From JAAFHZ01 sp964247085 (GTDB lineage: Bacteria; Cyanobacteriota; Cyanobacteriia; Cyanobacteriales; Chamaesiphonaceae), in contig CAXTSX010000003.1 of the NCBI GenBank assembly GCA_964247085.1, positions 1-64,000 on the forward strand: a stretch of DNA of 64,000 nt, in the 5' to 3' direction. Shown here piece after piece: positions 32,595 to 41,638 of the stretch (its first letter is position 1; each line of letters begins with the position of its first letter). A program made the position numbers and the translations under genes. The notes below the pieces were generated by a model that was given only the letters and a program-made list of their open reading frames with translations, was not told where the DNA came from and did no database searches.

Positions 32595-33761
32595 TTAGGT
32601 GGTTTTCATGGCTCTAATTAGCTCGGCAGCTACTTCTGGCCGGGAAAACTCTGGTGGAGGAAGTTCACCTTGGCGCAACAAGTCTCTCACCTTAGTACCA
32701 GAAAGATGCACTCGTTGTTCAGGAGTACTGGGGCTGGTTTTGGTGGTAGCCATCGACTTGGTCACTTGGCAATAGAAAGCATGTTCAAACTTCATCGGTA
32801 CAATTCCCAATTCACCGGGTTCAAACTCGTCAAAGATGTACTGGGCATCGTAGGTACCGTAGTAGTCACCGACTCCAGCGTGGTCGCGACCGACAATAAA
32901 GTGGGTACAACCATAGTTTTTGCGAATCAGGGCATGGAAAATGGCTTCGCGGGGACCAGCATACCGCATGGCTGCGGGATTAATACCTAGAATCACTCGA
33001 TCGGTTGGATAGTAGTTTTCTAAAATAATTTCATAACAGCGCATCCGCACATCTGCCGGAATATCGTCTTCTTTGGTAGCTCCCACTAGAGGATGCAAAA
33101 ATAGACCATCGACTGTTTCCATCGCACATTTTTGAATGTATTCGTGGGCGCGGTGGATGGGGTTGCGGGTTTGGAAGCCGACGATGGTTTTCCAGCCTTT
33201 GTCTTGAAACATCTGGCGGGAGACGATCGGATCGAGCTGATATTTAGGAAATAAGGGATGAGCATCCCGTTCTAGCAACCATACGGCACCAGCCAAGTTT
33301 ACTTCGCCTTGGTCGTATACTACCTTTACCCCAGGATGCTTGGCATCTTCGGTCAGGTAGACTTTGGCGGCTTCGTGCTTTTTATCGTAGGTGTATTTTT
33401 CGGTGAGTTCTAGCACACCTACAAACCGACCAGTGGGGTCATCCAAGCGCACCAGGCTGCCGTTAGTTAAGGGTTCGGCGACGGCGGCGGTGACGGAGAG
33501 GGTGATGGGAATAGACCAAGGTAAGCCGTTGGCCAGACGCATGGTATCTACGACGGGATCGTAGTCGGCTTTGGTCATGAAGCCGATGATGGGGCTAAAG
33601 GCTCCGATCGCAATCATGACGAGGTCGGAATAGGCACGTTCGTCGAGGGCTACGCAGGGTAGGCTATCGGCTTTGCTCAAAAATTCGGTTTTTTGGGCGG
33701 TGGTGGCGATGCGGTTGATGAGGGTGCCGCCGTGGGGGGCGATGCTGGGATGTTGGCTCAA
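32595..33761 (-). CDS. sat: Sulfate adenylyltransferase (ATP sulfurylase)
   Basis: Sat activates sulfate to APS, the first step of assimilatory sulfate reduction. The 388-residue homo-oligomeric type is identified by VGFQTRNPIHRAHEYIQK (with HxxH of the ATP site), ILGINPAAMRYAGPREAIFHALIRKNYGCTHFIVGRDHAG and the C-terminal SGTKVRDLL. No APS kinase domain is attached. It stands between a structured repeat upstream and its own terminator. Confidence 0.96.
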   Translation of the reverse strand: MSQHPSIAPHGGTLINRIATTAQKTEFLSKADSLPCVALDERAYSDLVMIAIGAFSPIIGFMTKADYDPVVDTMRLANGLPWSIPITLSVTAAVAEPLTNGSLVRLDDPTGRFVGVLELTEKYTYDKKHEAAKVYLTEDAKHPGVKVVYDQGEVNLAGAVWLLERDAHPLFPKYQLDPIVSRQMFQDKGWKTIVGFQTRNPIHRAHEYIQKCAMETVDGLFLHPLVGATKEDDIPADVRMRCYEIILENYYPTDRVILGINPAAMRYAGPREAIFHALIRKNYGCTHFIVGRDHAGVGDYYGTYDAQYIFDEFEPGELGIVPMKFEHAFYCQVTKSMATTKTSPSTPEQRVHLSGTKVRDLLRQGELPPPEFSRPEVAAELIRAMKTT

Positions 33762-33810
33762 AATTATTGGTTCCTCTGGAAAATTTTATTTGTGTTTAAT
33801 GAAAGTAAAA

Positions 33811-33890
33811 ACCCGGAGCTGGGGGTTCTGACCCCCAGCTCCCCCATTGAGGGGCGGGACGCACCCCCTCAAACTCCCCATCGTACGGGT
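33811..33890. repeat. Structured GC-rich repeat element
   Basis: Outer arms ACCCG (33811-33815) and CGGGT (33886-33890) enclose two hairpins. The first is GGAGCTGGGGGT-TCTG-ACCCCCAGCTCC (33815-33842, a perfect 12-bp stem). The second is TTGAGGGG paired with CCCCCTCAA around 33848-33872. It lies in the 244-base gap between rpiA and sat. Its sequence differs from the 15560 and 16843 repeats, though it is equally C/G-stretched. It could terminate rpiA transcription or be a mobile MITE-like sequence. Confidence 0.6.
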
Positions 33891-34005
33891 CGATCTTGTT
33901 AAATAAGTAATTTTCTGTCTTACTTACTATCTAAGCTTTAGAGTGCGGTATTCAATTACAAGTGATTTAATAGCCAGTAAAGATTATAGGCACTTTTGGC
34001 TTAGT

Positions 34006-34707
34006 TTACATTTCTTTGATTACTACTTTGCCGTCTTGGACTTCGCCGACTAGTACTAGATCGGTTACGCCTACGAATAGGCCGTTTTCTAGTACTCCAG
34101 GAATATTATTTAGGGTTTTTTCTAGTTCGGCGGGGTTGTCGATCAATTGGAACTTGACATCAATCACTAAGTTGCCTTGGTCAGTGACTACAGGACCGGC
34201 TTTGCGCACGCCCATGCGTAGTTGGGGTTCGCCGCCGAGTTTGGTGATAGCGCGCATTACTGGGGTGACGGCCATGGGTAAAACTTCGACTGGCAACAAG
34301 AAGGTCGAACCCAGTTTGTCTACTAGTTTGCTACTGTCTACTACAACGATGAACTGTTCGGCCAGAGCATCCACAACTTTTTCTTGGGTATGTGCCGCGC
34401 CGCCGCCTTTGATCAGGTTTTTGTGAGGATCTACTTCATCGGCTCCATCGATCGCAATATCGATCCGATCGACTTCATCTAAGGTGGTCAACGGAATGCC
34501 AAACTGTTTGGCTAGCACCCGCGCCTGAAAAGAAGTCGGAATCCCCACCACGTTAGTCAATTCGCCAGATTTTAAACGTGCCCCAATGTATTCGATCGCA
34601 AAAGCAGTAGTCGAGCCGGTGCCTAAACCCACCACTGAATTCGATTTAACCCGAGCAGCAGCGGCTTTACCCACTTCTTGTTTCATTAAGTCTTGAGGGG
34701 ATGTCAT
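34006..34707 (-). CDS. rpiA: Ribose-5-phosphate isomerase A
   Basis: RpiA interconverts ribose-5-phosphate and ribulose-5-phosphate in the Calvin cycle and pentose phosphate pathway. VVGLGTGSTTAFAIEYIG (phosphate loop), DIAIDGADEVDPHKNLIKGGG and the KEVVDSSK-type segment VVVDSSKLVDKLG are present. The 233-residue length is normal. The reverse-strand RRM gene upstream ends in its own terminator, so rpiA is probably monocistronic. Confidence 0.95.
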   Translation of the reverse strand: MTSPQDLMKQEVGKAAAARVKSNSVVGLGTGSTTAFAIEYIGARLKSGELTNVVGIPTSFQARVLAKQFGIPLTTLDEVDRIDIAIDGADEVDPHKNLIKGGGAAHTQEKVVDALAEQFIVVVDSSKLVDKLGSTFLLPVEVLPMAVTPVMRAITKLGGEPQLRMGVRKAGPVVTDQGNLVIDVKFQLIDNPAELEKTLNNIPGVLENGLFVGVTDLVLVGEVQDGKVVIKEM

Positions 34708-34776
34708 CTTAAAAATTTTCTTTACTATTACTCAGCTCAGAATACAAGAAAGCTGGACATGACGGCTAGCGGATCT

Positions 34777-34808
34777 AAAAAGCCGCTGACGTAAATTACA
34801 CCAGCGGC
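34777..34808 (-). terminator. Rho-independent terminator of the RNA-binding protein gene
   Basis: On the reverse strand GCCGCTG (34802-34808) and CAGCGGC (34782-34788) form a 7-bp stem followed by TTTTT (34777-34781). It sits downstream of the RRM gene and before rpiA. Confidence 0.75.
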
Positions 34809-34877
34809 CAGATAACCTGGAAAAAACACAGTCACCAAAATATTTAATCTTTTGAGCTGTGGAAAACTAATTAAAAG

Positions 34878-35381
34878 TTAGGGTTTAACTTCTGCTAATT
34901 GTTCCTTGAGAGCTTCTAATTGAGCTGCCCAGCGAGGATCTGGCTGAAAACCAGTATTGTCGCCACCAGTGAAAACTTGGGGGGCACCGCCACCACCAGA
35001 TTTGCCACCGCGATTACCACCGCCACTACTTTTCTTACCACCACGCTTCTGGCCATCACCGGAACGATCTGGGCGATCGCCAACCCGCTCTGGGCGACTA
35101 GTGATAGCCTTCGGAGCATCATCTTCTTCAGCTTTCGGTAAGGCTTTTTCTAGCTTAATTTCCATCTCTTGGAACATTACGCCATTGTACTTAGCAATGA
35201 TTTCATCGGCTTGCTCGTCAGTTTCGACAGTGAGGAAACCAAAACCACGGCATTTGCCAGTCTTGCGATCTTTAATTACCTTCGCAACAACAGTTTCACC
35301 AGCTTCAGCAAAGACATCTTGCAGATCTTGGCGTTCGACATCAGACTTCGGTAAATTGCCAATGTAAAGACGAATGGACAT
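34878..35381 (-). CDS. RRM-type RNA-binding protein with Gly-rich tail
   Basis: One RRM fills residues 1-80, with RNP2 LYIGNLP and RNP1 KCRGFGFLTV. A charged linker and a Gly/Lys/Arg-rich segment at about 110-145 follow. The C-terminal PDPRWAAQLEALKEQL is a helix. Cyanobacterial Rbp proteins of this class bind RNA and are often cold-induced or take part in mRNA localisation. The tail beyond the Gly-rich region is longer than in the smallest Rbp forms. Its 270-base upstream region (35382-35651) is AT-rich with no ORF, consistent with a long leader of the cold-regulated kind (inference). Confidence 0.88.
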   Translation of the reverse strand: MSIRLYIGNLPKSDVERQDLQDVFAEAGETVVAKVIKDRKTGKCRGFGFLTVETDEQADEIIAKYNGVMFQEMEIKLEKALPKAEEDDAPKAITSRPERVGDRPDRSGDGQKRGGKKSSGGGNRGGKSGGGGAPQVFTGGDNTGFQPDPRWAAQLEALKEQLAEVKP

Positions 35382-35651
35382 AGAATTTTCTCCAGGTTAA
35401 TGGTGAGAGTAAGCTGACTGTTAGTTTTAAGTAGTTAATCTTAAAAGGTTGATGATGAAATGCTAACTTGATAAAAATGTTAGGAATTATCTTAAATTCT
35501 TCAGCCCTGGCGAAGATCCCGAATTCACAAAAAGCGCATCTATCACTAAAGAGTTTATTTTAAGGTCTTTTCGGGAACTTTGTCAGCACTTAGTCAGGAT
35601 TTCAGTAAAGTTGCTCTCACAAAAACCAAATGCTGGCTCCACACCATCTAG

Positions 35652-36116
35652 CTAGAACGGGATTTCTTCATCATTGTCGTAAGTGTCTGCCGGTGGAACA
35701 GCCTGTGCGGAGCTGCGACCTTTGGGCGGGGTATTATCGACCGGTCTGGCCGCAGCCGCTGGTGGTGGACTAGACGAGGCTGCTGGTTCTGATGAAGGGG
35801 CAGGCATATCGGTGGCTCCCAAGGGATGAATGCGGGAGGCAATTAGCTGAGCCCGTTTTTCTTTATAGCCTTCGGGTTTATCGATCGTATTCATTTCTAG
35901 CCGTCCTTCAATAACGACCTTATCGCCCTGCCGATATTTTTCTTTGATTTCACGGGCGAGGTTATTCCAACCTACCACTTTAATCAGTGCTGGAGGGTTT
36001 TCGGGTTTGGCATTGAGGAACTGCACAAACATTTCGGCAATTTCCATTTGATTATCAGCAGTGGAACGCAGCTCAGGGTTCTGCGTAATTTCGGCCATTA
36101 AAATACAACTATTCAT
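35652..36116 (-). CDS. ssb: Single-stranded DNA-binding protein
   Basis: The 154-residue protein has an N-terminal OB-fold (about 1-105). A Pro/Ser/Ala-rich linker follows, then the acidic tip DNDEEIPF, the protein-docking tail of bacterial SSB. The OB-fold wording (GWNNLAREIKEKYRQGDKVVIEGRLEMNTID) matches the cyanobacterial SSB form. It is transcribed away from larB with about 100 bases between. An additional ssb paralogue elsewhere is possible. Confidence 0.85.
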   Translation of the reverse strand: MNSCILMAEITQNPELRSTADNQMEIAEMFVQFLNAKPENPPALIKVVGWNNLAREIKEKYRQGDKVVIEGRLEMNTIDKPEGYKEKRAQLIASRIHPLGATDMPAPSSEPAASSSPPPAAAARPVDNTPPKGRSSAQAVPPADTYDNDEEIPF

Positions 36117-36221
36117 GGGTTCTTAAGATACAAAACATTAGTACTATTGTAGCCGAATCAATGGCTGGATATCATGAGGGTCAAAGAAATATCGCCACAG
36201 TAGTTCAACACTGATATTAAC

Positions 36222-36995
36222 CTACATCGTGATGCTGATTTTATGGGCAGTACGTAAGATTTGGCCAGCCAGCATCGCGGCTCCAAAACCATTATCAATG
36301 TTTACTACACCCACTCCAGTAGCGCAGGAATTGATCATGGTGAGCAAGGGCGCTAAGCCTTGAAAATGAGCCCCATAGCCAACACTGGTGGGTACGGCAA
36401 TTACCGGGCAGTCGGCTAAACCAGCAACCACGCTGGGCAAAGCCCCTTCCATGCCAGCCACCACAATTAATACATTAGCCCTGTCGATCGACTGACGATT
36501 GTTCAACAGCCGCTGAATACCGGCGACGCCCACGTCCCAGAGTCTTTCGACTTTAAAGCCACAAAGGGTGGCGGTGCAGGCCGCTTCTTCGGCGACGGGG
36601 ATGTCGGCGGTTCCGGCGGTGAGAATGGTGATTTGGCCGGGATATTTGATGGGGATGGGGGTGGTGTGCAGGGCGCTGATCCGGGCTTGGGGATAGTAAG
36701 TTAGATCAGGAATGTTTACCTGTAATTCGGCTTGGACGGCTGGCTCAATGCGGGTGGCCATTACTACAGGATGATCGAGGCACATCCGCTCCATAATTTT
36801 GGTGATTTGCTCGATGGTTTTACCCTGGCCAAAAATCACTTCCGGAAAACCAGTGCGTTGCTGGCGTTGTTTGTCGATCTTAGCAAAGTCCTCGATCGCT
36901 CCATATCCCAACAATTGCTCTAGAGCTTGGGCTGGATCGACCTGGCCACTAGCTACCGCTTGCAATATTTCGGGTAAAGATTCCGGTGGAAGCAT
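36222..36995 (-). CDS. larB: Nickel pincer cofactor biosynthesis protein LarB
   Basis: LarB carboxylates and hydrolyses NaAD in making the nickel-pincer nucleotide of lactate racemase. The 257-residue protein has an N-terminal helical part (LQAVASGQVDPAQALEQL) and a PurE-like carboxylase domain (VAEEAACTATLCGFKVERLWDVGVAG, VVAGMEGALPSVVAGL). larC and larE are not in the window. It follows the binding-protein gene by 2 bases, so the two are co-translated. Cyanobacteria often carry larB-like genes without lactate racemase, so its product's use is open. Confidence 0.85.
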   Translation of the reverse strand: MLPPESLPEILQAVASGQVDPAQALEQLLGYGAIEDFAKIDKQRQQRTGFPEVIFGQGKTIEQITKIMERMCLDHPVVMATRIEPAVQAELQVNIPDLTYYPQARISALHTTPIPIKYPGQITILTAGTADIPVAEEAACTATLCGFKVERLWDVGVAGIQRLLNNRQSIDRANVLIVVAGMEGALPSVVAGLADCPVIAVPTSVGYGAHFQGLAPLLTMINSCATGVGVVNIDNGFGAAMLAGQILRTAHKISITM

Positions 36996-36997
36996 AA

Positions 36998-38755
36998 CTA
37001 GTCCTGAATTTTCATTTCTGCTAAATTCGACAGTACCCCGGCGGGGTGAGTCGTGGACGGCACAATTCCGGTGACTCGATTACGCATAGCTGATAGATAT
37101 AGCGGATTCACCAGGAAAATTGCCGGAACATTAGCTTGGGTGACTTCTTGCACCTGCGAATACAGCTCTTTGCGTTTGGTCTCATCTAGTTCGCGCGCGG
37201 CATCAATATACAGCTTGTCGAGTTCCTTTTCCCAGGCCGAAACTTCTTGACCAGTCAAGGGTTCTTGCTGGGGACTGGGCTTTTGGTTGAACATGTGAGA
37301 TCTACCCGTACTCAACCACAGGTTCGCACCGTCGTTTGGTTCTACACCACCAGTAAAACCAATAATTAACGCTTCCCAATCCAGCGTATTATCAATTTTA
37401 TCGACCATAATACTGAAATCGAGCGGCGATAACTGGACTTCCATACCCACCTTGGCTAAGTCTTGCTGAATTTGGGAGCCGATCGCAGCGGTGGCCGGAC
37501 TACCGGCTGGTACTATCAAGGTAAACTTTACGCGGTTGTTTTCGCTGTCGAAAAGCTGATTGTTTTTTTTGTACTTAAAGCCCGCTTCTTGCAATAGTTG
37601 TTTGGCTTTGTCTAAATCATAGTCATATATTTCAGATTTTTTGGGTTGGCGATAGTAGGGAGTACCCACCGAAAAAGCCGAGTTTTGGGGAGCACCCAGA
37701 CCCCGATAGGTATTGTTGATCATCCGCTGGCGATCGATCGCGTAGGCCGTGGCTTGCCGAAACTTCACATTATTGAACCAGACCGCTTTATAAGGATCCA
37801 CCAAGGGATCACCTTTGCGGCTGCCTTTATTTTGATTGAAAGTCATAAAAGAAGTACCCGAGTCTGGGCCCACATTCCGAATCGTGAAATCCCCTTTTTT
37901 CTCTTCCTTTTTCAGCAATGAGAAAAATAGTGGGGAAACACCTAGGGAGTCGGTGTTTTTGGTACGAAACTGCATCAGAGCAGCATCCGGATTTTCTACG
38001 ATTTGCCACACCAATCTCTCGATGTAGGGTAGTTGTTTACCCTGAGTGTCTTTGCGCCAATAATAAGGATTTCTTTTGAAGACCAATCGCTCCCCGGGCA
38101 TATAACTAGCAATCTGATACATACCATTGCTGACAATCTCAGCAGGTGGTGTATCAGTGCCCCAGGTGCTCAAGAACTTGGGCTTGCCGCTTTTATCTTT
38201 GGTTTGCACTGTGGCGCGGAGCTTGTGCGCAGGCATAATGGGCGCTCCCCCGAAGGCTCGAACGCCGGGAGCAAAGGGCTCTGGGGTGGTAAATTCGATC
38301 AGTCGATCGCCAGTCTTTTTCAGGGTGGGCAGTTTTTGTTCTTTGCCAATCCGCAAACCATCCTGGATATCGGTGGGCACATCTTTACTCAGGTAAATTT
38401 CGTTAAAAGAAAATAACACATCGTCCACCGTCAGCGGCTGACCATCCGACCACTTGAGATTAGGCCGCAGGGTGAAAGTAACACTATTTCCATCCAGCTT
38501 CCAAGATTCGGCTAGAGCTGGTTCCAGCTCTCCTTTAGCATTTTCCCCCACCAGACTCTCACTGGTATAAATAGCCACGCTGGGACGGGAATTGACTAAG
38601 GCAGCATTAAAAGTTTTAGGGGCACTGGTGACGCTAGAAGCCAGTTGGTTAAGGACTTGGGCTGGTGGTTTAAGGCTACAGCTGCCCAAAAAAATACTGA
38701 CCGCCGCCACTAAAACTACTATTTTCTGAAAAATACCTGTCGATCGACTATTCAT
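36998..38755 (-). CDS. Family 5 ABC-transporter substrate-binding lipoprotein
   Basis: This is a 585-residue peptide/nickel-type (SBP_bac_5) periplasmic binding protein. It has a lipoprotein signal ending in FLGSC (Cys26). Typical segments are LAESWKLDGNSVTFTLRPNLKWSDGQPLTVDDVLFSFNEI and NNVKFRQATAYAIDRQRMINNTYRGLG. No permease or ATPase gene is adjacent. It is followed 2 bases later by larB, which is a hint of nickel or peptide uptake. It lies 7 bases after ispF in a four-gene reverse-strand run. Confidence 0.9.
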   Translation of the reverse strand: MNSRSTGIFQKIVVLVAAVSIFLGSCSLKPPAQVLNQLASSVTSAPKTFNAALVNSRPSVAIYTSESLVGENAKGELEPALAESWKLDGNSVTFTLRPNLKWSDGQPLTVDDVLFSFNEIYLSKDVPTDIQDGLRIGKEQKLPTLKKTGDRLIEFTTPEPFAPGVRAFGGAPIMPAHKLRATVQTKDKSGKPKFLSTWGTDTPPAEIVSNGMYQIASYMPGERLVFKRNPYYWRKDTQGKQLPYIERLVWQIVENPDAALMQFRTKNTDSLGVSPLFFSLLKKEEKKGDFTIRNVGPDSGTSFMTFNQNKGSRKGDPLVDPYKAVWFNNVKFRQATAYAIDRQRMINNTYRGLGAPQNSAFSVGTPYYRQPKKSEIYDYDLDKAKQLLQEAGFKYKKNNQLFDSENNRVKFTLIVPAGSPATAAIGSQIQQDLAKVGMEVQLSPLDFSIMVDKIDNTLDWEALIIGFTGGVEPNDGANLWLSTGRSHMFNQKPSPQQEPLTGQEVSAWEKELDKLYIDAARELDETKRKELYSQVQEVTQANVPAIFLVNPLYLSAMRNRVTGIVPSTTHPAGVLSNLAEMKIQD

Positions 38756-38762
38756 AATTCCC

Positions 38763-39248
38763 TCACTTCCCTTCAGCCTGTAGCAATACTACCGCATAAG
38801 CACAGATCCCTTCCTCTCGCCCCACCGGTCCCAGCTGTTCGTTGGTGGTAGCCTTTACCCCCACCTGATCGGGGGCTAAATTCAAAACCGTTGCTAACTT
38901 GTCCCGCATCGCCGCAATATGGGGTTTAAGTTTTGGCCTTTCCGCCACAATTACCGTGTCAATGTTAGTAATTTGCCACTGTCGATCGAGAATTAACTGA
39001 TGCACTTGCTTCAACAGCTGCAAACTATCCGCTCCCGCCCACTGCGGATCGGTCGGCGGGAAATAATGACCAATATCCCCGAGGCTCAACGCGCCTAGCA
39101 GGGCATCCATAATGGCGTGGGTCAGCACATCGGCATCACTATGCCCCAGTAAACCCAACTCGTGTTCAATCTTCACGCCCCCCAAGATCAGCGACCTGTT
39201 CGGTACTAAGCGATGAATATCGTAACCATTACCAATTCTGATTTGCAT
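38763..39248 (-). CDS. ispF: 2-C-methyl-D-erythritol 2,4-cyclodiphosphate synthase
   Basis: IspF performs the cyclisation step of the MEP isoprenoid pathway. The 161-residue trimeric enzyme shows GNGYDIHRL (Asp8-type and His10-type zinc ligands), GHSDADVLTHAIMDALLGA with the zinc His, and KATTNEQLGPVGREEGI near the C-terminus. It begins 5 bases after the channel gene stop and is followed closely by the binding-protein gene. Confidence 0.96.
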   Translation of the reverse strand: MQIRIGNGYDIHRLVPNRSLILGGVKIEHELGLLGHSDADVLTHAIMDALLGALSLGDIGHYFPPTDPQWAGADSLQLLKQVHQLILDRQWQITNIDTVIVAERPKLKPHIAAMRDKLATVLNLAPDQVGVKATTNEQLGPVGREEGICAYAVVLLQAEGK

Positions 39249-39253
39249 GTTTC

Positions 39254-40291
39254 TTAAGCTGGTGGCGGGTCTAGCAGACGATTGATGGTGCGCAGCTGGT
39301 CAGCAGTCCCCATACAGATTAGCGTATCACCACCCATAATAATTGCTTCCCCAGTCGGTCCCACAATTAGCTCATTATCTTGGCGACGCACGCCCAGCAC
39401 CAAGGCTCCCGATTGCGATCGCAACTTAGCCTCCCGCAAAGATAAACCCGCCACTGGACAAGTCCGAGCATTCACCAAAAACTCTTCCATATAAAAAGAG
39501 CCGCCAGAGCTGGTCATGATTCCATCCATAAAATCCAACACCTGGGGACGGAGCGCCGCTGCCGCCATCCGCCTAGCGCCAGTAATATAGGGCGAAATCA
39601 CCATACTAGCACCCGCTCTTTGCAGCTTCAGCACCGCTTCTTCGTTACTGGCCCGAGCGATCGCTCTTAATCCCGGATTTAGGGTTTTGGCTGACAGAAT
39701 AATGTATAAATTTTCGGCATCCGAAGGCAAAGCCGCCACTAAGCAAGTGGCCCTCGCAATCCCCATCTTAATTAAGGTTTCATCGAGAGTAGCATCAGCT
39801 TGAATGGCAATATAGCCAGATTCCTGGGCAGACAATACCTGTTCAGCACTAGAATCGACGATAATAAAAGGGGCTTTTTCTACGGAAAATTCTTCGGCAA
39901 TTTGTTGCCCAATCCGGCCAAAACCGCAAATTAAATAATGGTTAGTCAGAGATTCCACAAGATTCCGCTGGAGACGACGTTTGCGACCTTCTACAAAGTA
40001 TCCCCCAATTAAGGCTTCGGTGAAAGTATTCACAATGTAGCCGATCGTCAATACCCCCATCAAAATCAGGGTGATTGTAAAAATCCGCCCCCGCTCCCCC
40101 AGGGGATGGGTTTCCCCAAATCCTACGGTGGCGAGGGTGATCACGGTCATGTACAAAGCATCTAGCCATGTCCAGCGCTCTACTAGGTGATACCAAGAGG
40201 TACCCATGAAAAAGAGCAGGCTTAAGGCCAGGGCTGCCCGTTGTAATTCAACTTTAATTTCTTGATATTTTTTTTCGGTTGCTGAATCCAC
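39254..40291 (-). CDS. Two-TM potassium channel with RCK (TrkA-N/TrkA-C) domains
   Basis: The 345-residue protein starts with a short cytoplasmic helix and two membrane segments flanking a pore with filter TVGFG (in LATVGFGETHP). A TrkA-N Rossmann domain with HYLICGFGRIGQQIAEEF follows from about residue 115. A TrkA-C domain occupies about 255-340. This matches MthK- or Kch-type ligand-gated K+ channels. It is the first gene of a reverse-strand run with ispF, a binding protein and larB, all spaced under 10 bases; the association with ispF may be positional only. Confidence 0.9.
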   Translation of the reverse strand: MDSATEKKYQEIKVELQRAALALSLLFFMGTSWYHLVERWTWLDALYMTVITLATVGFGETHPLGERGRIFTITLILMGVLTIGYIVNTFTEALIGGYFVEGRKRRLQRNLVESLTNHYLICGFGRIGQQIAEEFSVEKAPFIIVDSSAEQVLSAQESGYIAIQADATLDETLIKMGIARATCLVAALPSDAENLYIILSAKTLNPGLRAIARASNEEAVLKLQRAGASMVISPYITGARRMAAAALRPQVLDFMDGIMTSSGGSFYMEEFLVNARTCPVAGLSLREAKLRSQSGALVLGVRRQDNELIVGPTGEAIIMGGDTLICMGTADQLRTINRLLDPPPA

Positions 40292-40381
40292 GGTGGTTGG
40301 CCAGAATTGCTAAGTTAAATTATGCAGCCCCAAAAAGTCGGAGTGTTTTTGTCCCGGCAACAGCTGCTAAAGTAGCATACT

Positions 40382-41020
40382 ATGCTGAAATCTCAACTAA
40401 CTGTCACCAACTATTACGAACTAATCATCCGCCAGCAACCGATCGCTGGGGTGGATGAAGTGGGACGCGGGGCTTTTTGTGGTCCGGTAGTGGCCGCTGC
40501 TGTGATCCTCAATCCAGAATTTTATAGTTTGTTGATTGAAGCTGGCGTGCGGGATAGTAAAAAGCTGTCGGCTAAAGAGCGAGAAGAATTGGTACCGAAA
40601 ATTCAGGCGGCTGCTCATAGTTACCACATCGCTTTAGCCACTGCTGCTGAGATCGATCGAATGGGCATTAGTAAAGCCAACTTTTTGGCGATGACCAGAG
40701 CGATCGAAGGCTTAGCGGTTACACCAGAAATTTGTTTGGTCGATGGTAAATACCCAGTCCGAGATGTTGCTATTCCTCAGAAATGTTTGGTTAAGGGTGA
40801 TGATCGATCGGTCTCCATTGCCGCTGCTAGTATTGTGGCCAAAGTACACCGAGATCAAATGATGCGGGAGCTATCGATCGATCATCCGGAGTATGATTTT
40901 GTTAATAACAAAGGTTATGGTACTCCCAAGCATCGATCGGCTTTGGAAGAGTATGGTGCCATAGCAGAACATCGACGGTGTTTTTTAGGGGGCATCAGAC
41001 TTCCCAAGAAGAGAAAGTGA
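40382..41020 (+). CDS. rnhB: Ribonuclease HII
   Basis: RNase HII nicks RNA in DNA-RNA hybrids and removes single ribonucleotides. The 212-residue protein has the catalytic GVDEVGRGAFCGPVV (Asp-Glu pair) and VDGKYPVRD, with SIAAASIVAKVHRDQMM and GYGTPKHRSALEEYG further on. The upstream region (40292-40381) carries two blocks, CCCAAAAAGTCGGA and TAGCATACTA, that also occur at 14397-14425. It is divergent from the K+ channel gene. Confidence 0.96.
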   Translation: MLKSQLTVTNYYELIIRQQPIAGVDEVGRGAFCGPVVAAAVILNPEFYSLLIEAGVRDSKKLSAKEREELVPKIQAAAHSYHIALATAAEIDRMGISKANFLAMTRAIEGLAVTPEICLVDGKYPVRDVAIPQKCLVKGDDRSVSIAAASIVAKVHRDQMMRELSIDHPEYDFVNNKGYGTPKHRSALEEYGAIAEHRRCFLGGIRLPKKRK

Positions 41021-41076
41021 AATTAGCTGGGGTAGATCGCTGGTTGCTGAGGTGCAGTGGTGGATTTACCGAAGAT

Positions 41077-41541
41077 TTATCTCTGAACTTGCTTATTGTT
41101 TTTTTGTGCCAATGCCGTCACAGTGACGAACCACTCCACAGTAGCTGAAAGCGTGTGCGCACCAGATTCATCATGTAGCTCGACTGCAATACTAACCATC
41201 GCTCTGCCTTTGGTAGCCAGGTCATTGCGGAGTCGATCGATCACCTCAATGGGCGTAGAAACAGTAGAAGTAACAGCGCCGTTAGCTGGCTTCCGAAACT
41301 TGGACTCCAGGCGACGGACGACGGGGATAAACCCATCATTAGAGCCAAATTCCCGCATTAAAAACTCACCGCTGGCGGCTTCGGCGAGGGCGAGTTGGGC
41401 GCTGGCATGAACGGTGCCTAGATGATTGAGATATCGATCGGCAGCTGGAATTTGGAGCAACTGAGTTGGTTCGGTTGCTACTTGGATACCAAGAAATTTG
41501 TTGAAAGGAAGTTCGATGACATTGTAATTAACCTGATTCAT
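41077..41541 (-). CDS. Hotdog-fold protein (DUF4442/thioesterase-like)
   Basis: The 154-residue protein has the hotdog pattern LNHLGTVHASAQLALAEAASGEFLM, a central helix after GTVHA, and FIPVVRRLESKFRKPANG. This resembles DUF4442 and acyl-CoA thioesterase-like proteins. No catalytic Asp/Glu is certain. It converges with rnhB with 56 bases between and follows the Ddl operon on the same strand after about 100 bases. Confidence 0.7.
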   Translation of the reverse strand: MNQVNYNVIELPFNKFLGIQVATEPTQLLQIPAADRYLNHLGTVHASAQLALAEAASGEFLMREFGSNDGFIPVVRRLESKFRKPANGAVTSTVSTPIEVIDRLRNDLATKGRAMVSIAVELHDESGAHTLSATVEWFVTVTALAQKNNKQVQR

Positions 41542-41638
41542 TAAAACACCTCCCCATTTGGCAATATCTGGAATTGATCTTAACAGGTGTTTTGATTTTC
41601 TATTTATGAGCTGAACTGCCAGCTAAACAAGGGTTAAA

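Noticed and set aside
34916..35367. Alternative frames over the Gly-rich tail of the RRM protein
   Set aside because: GC-rich repeat codons keep several frames open; only the RRM frame has recognisable domains.
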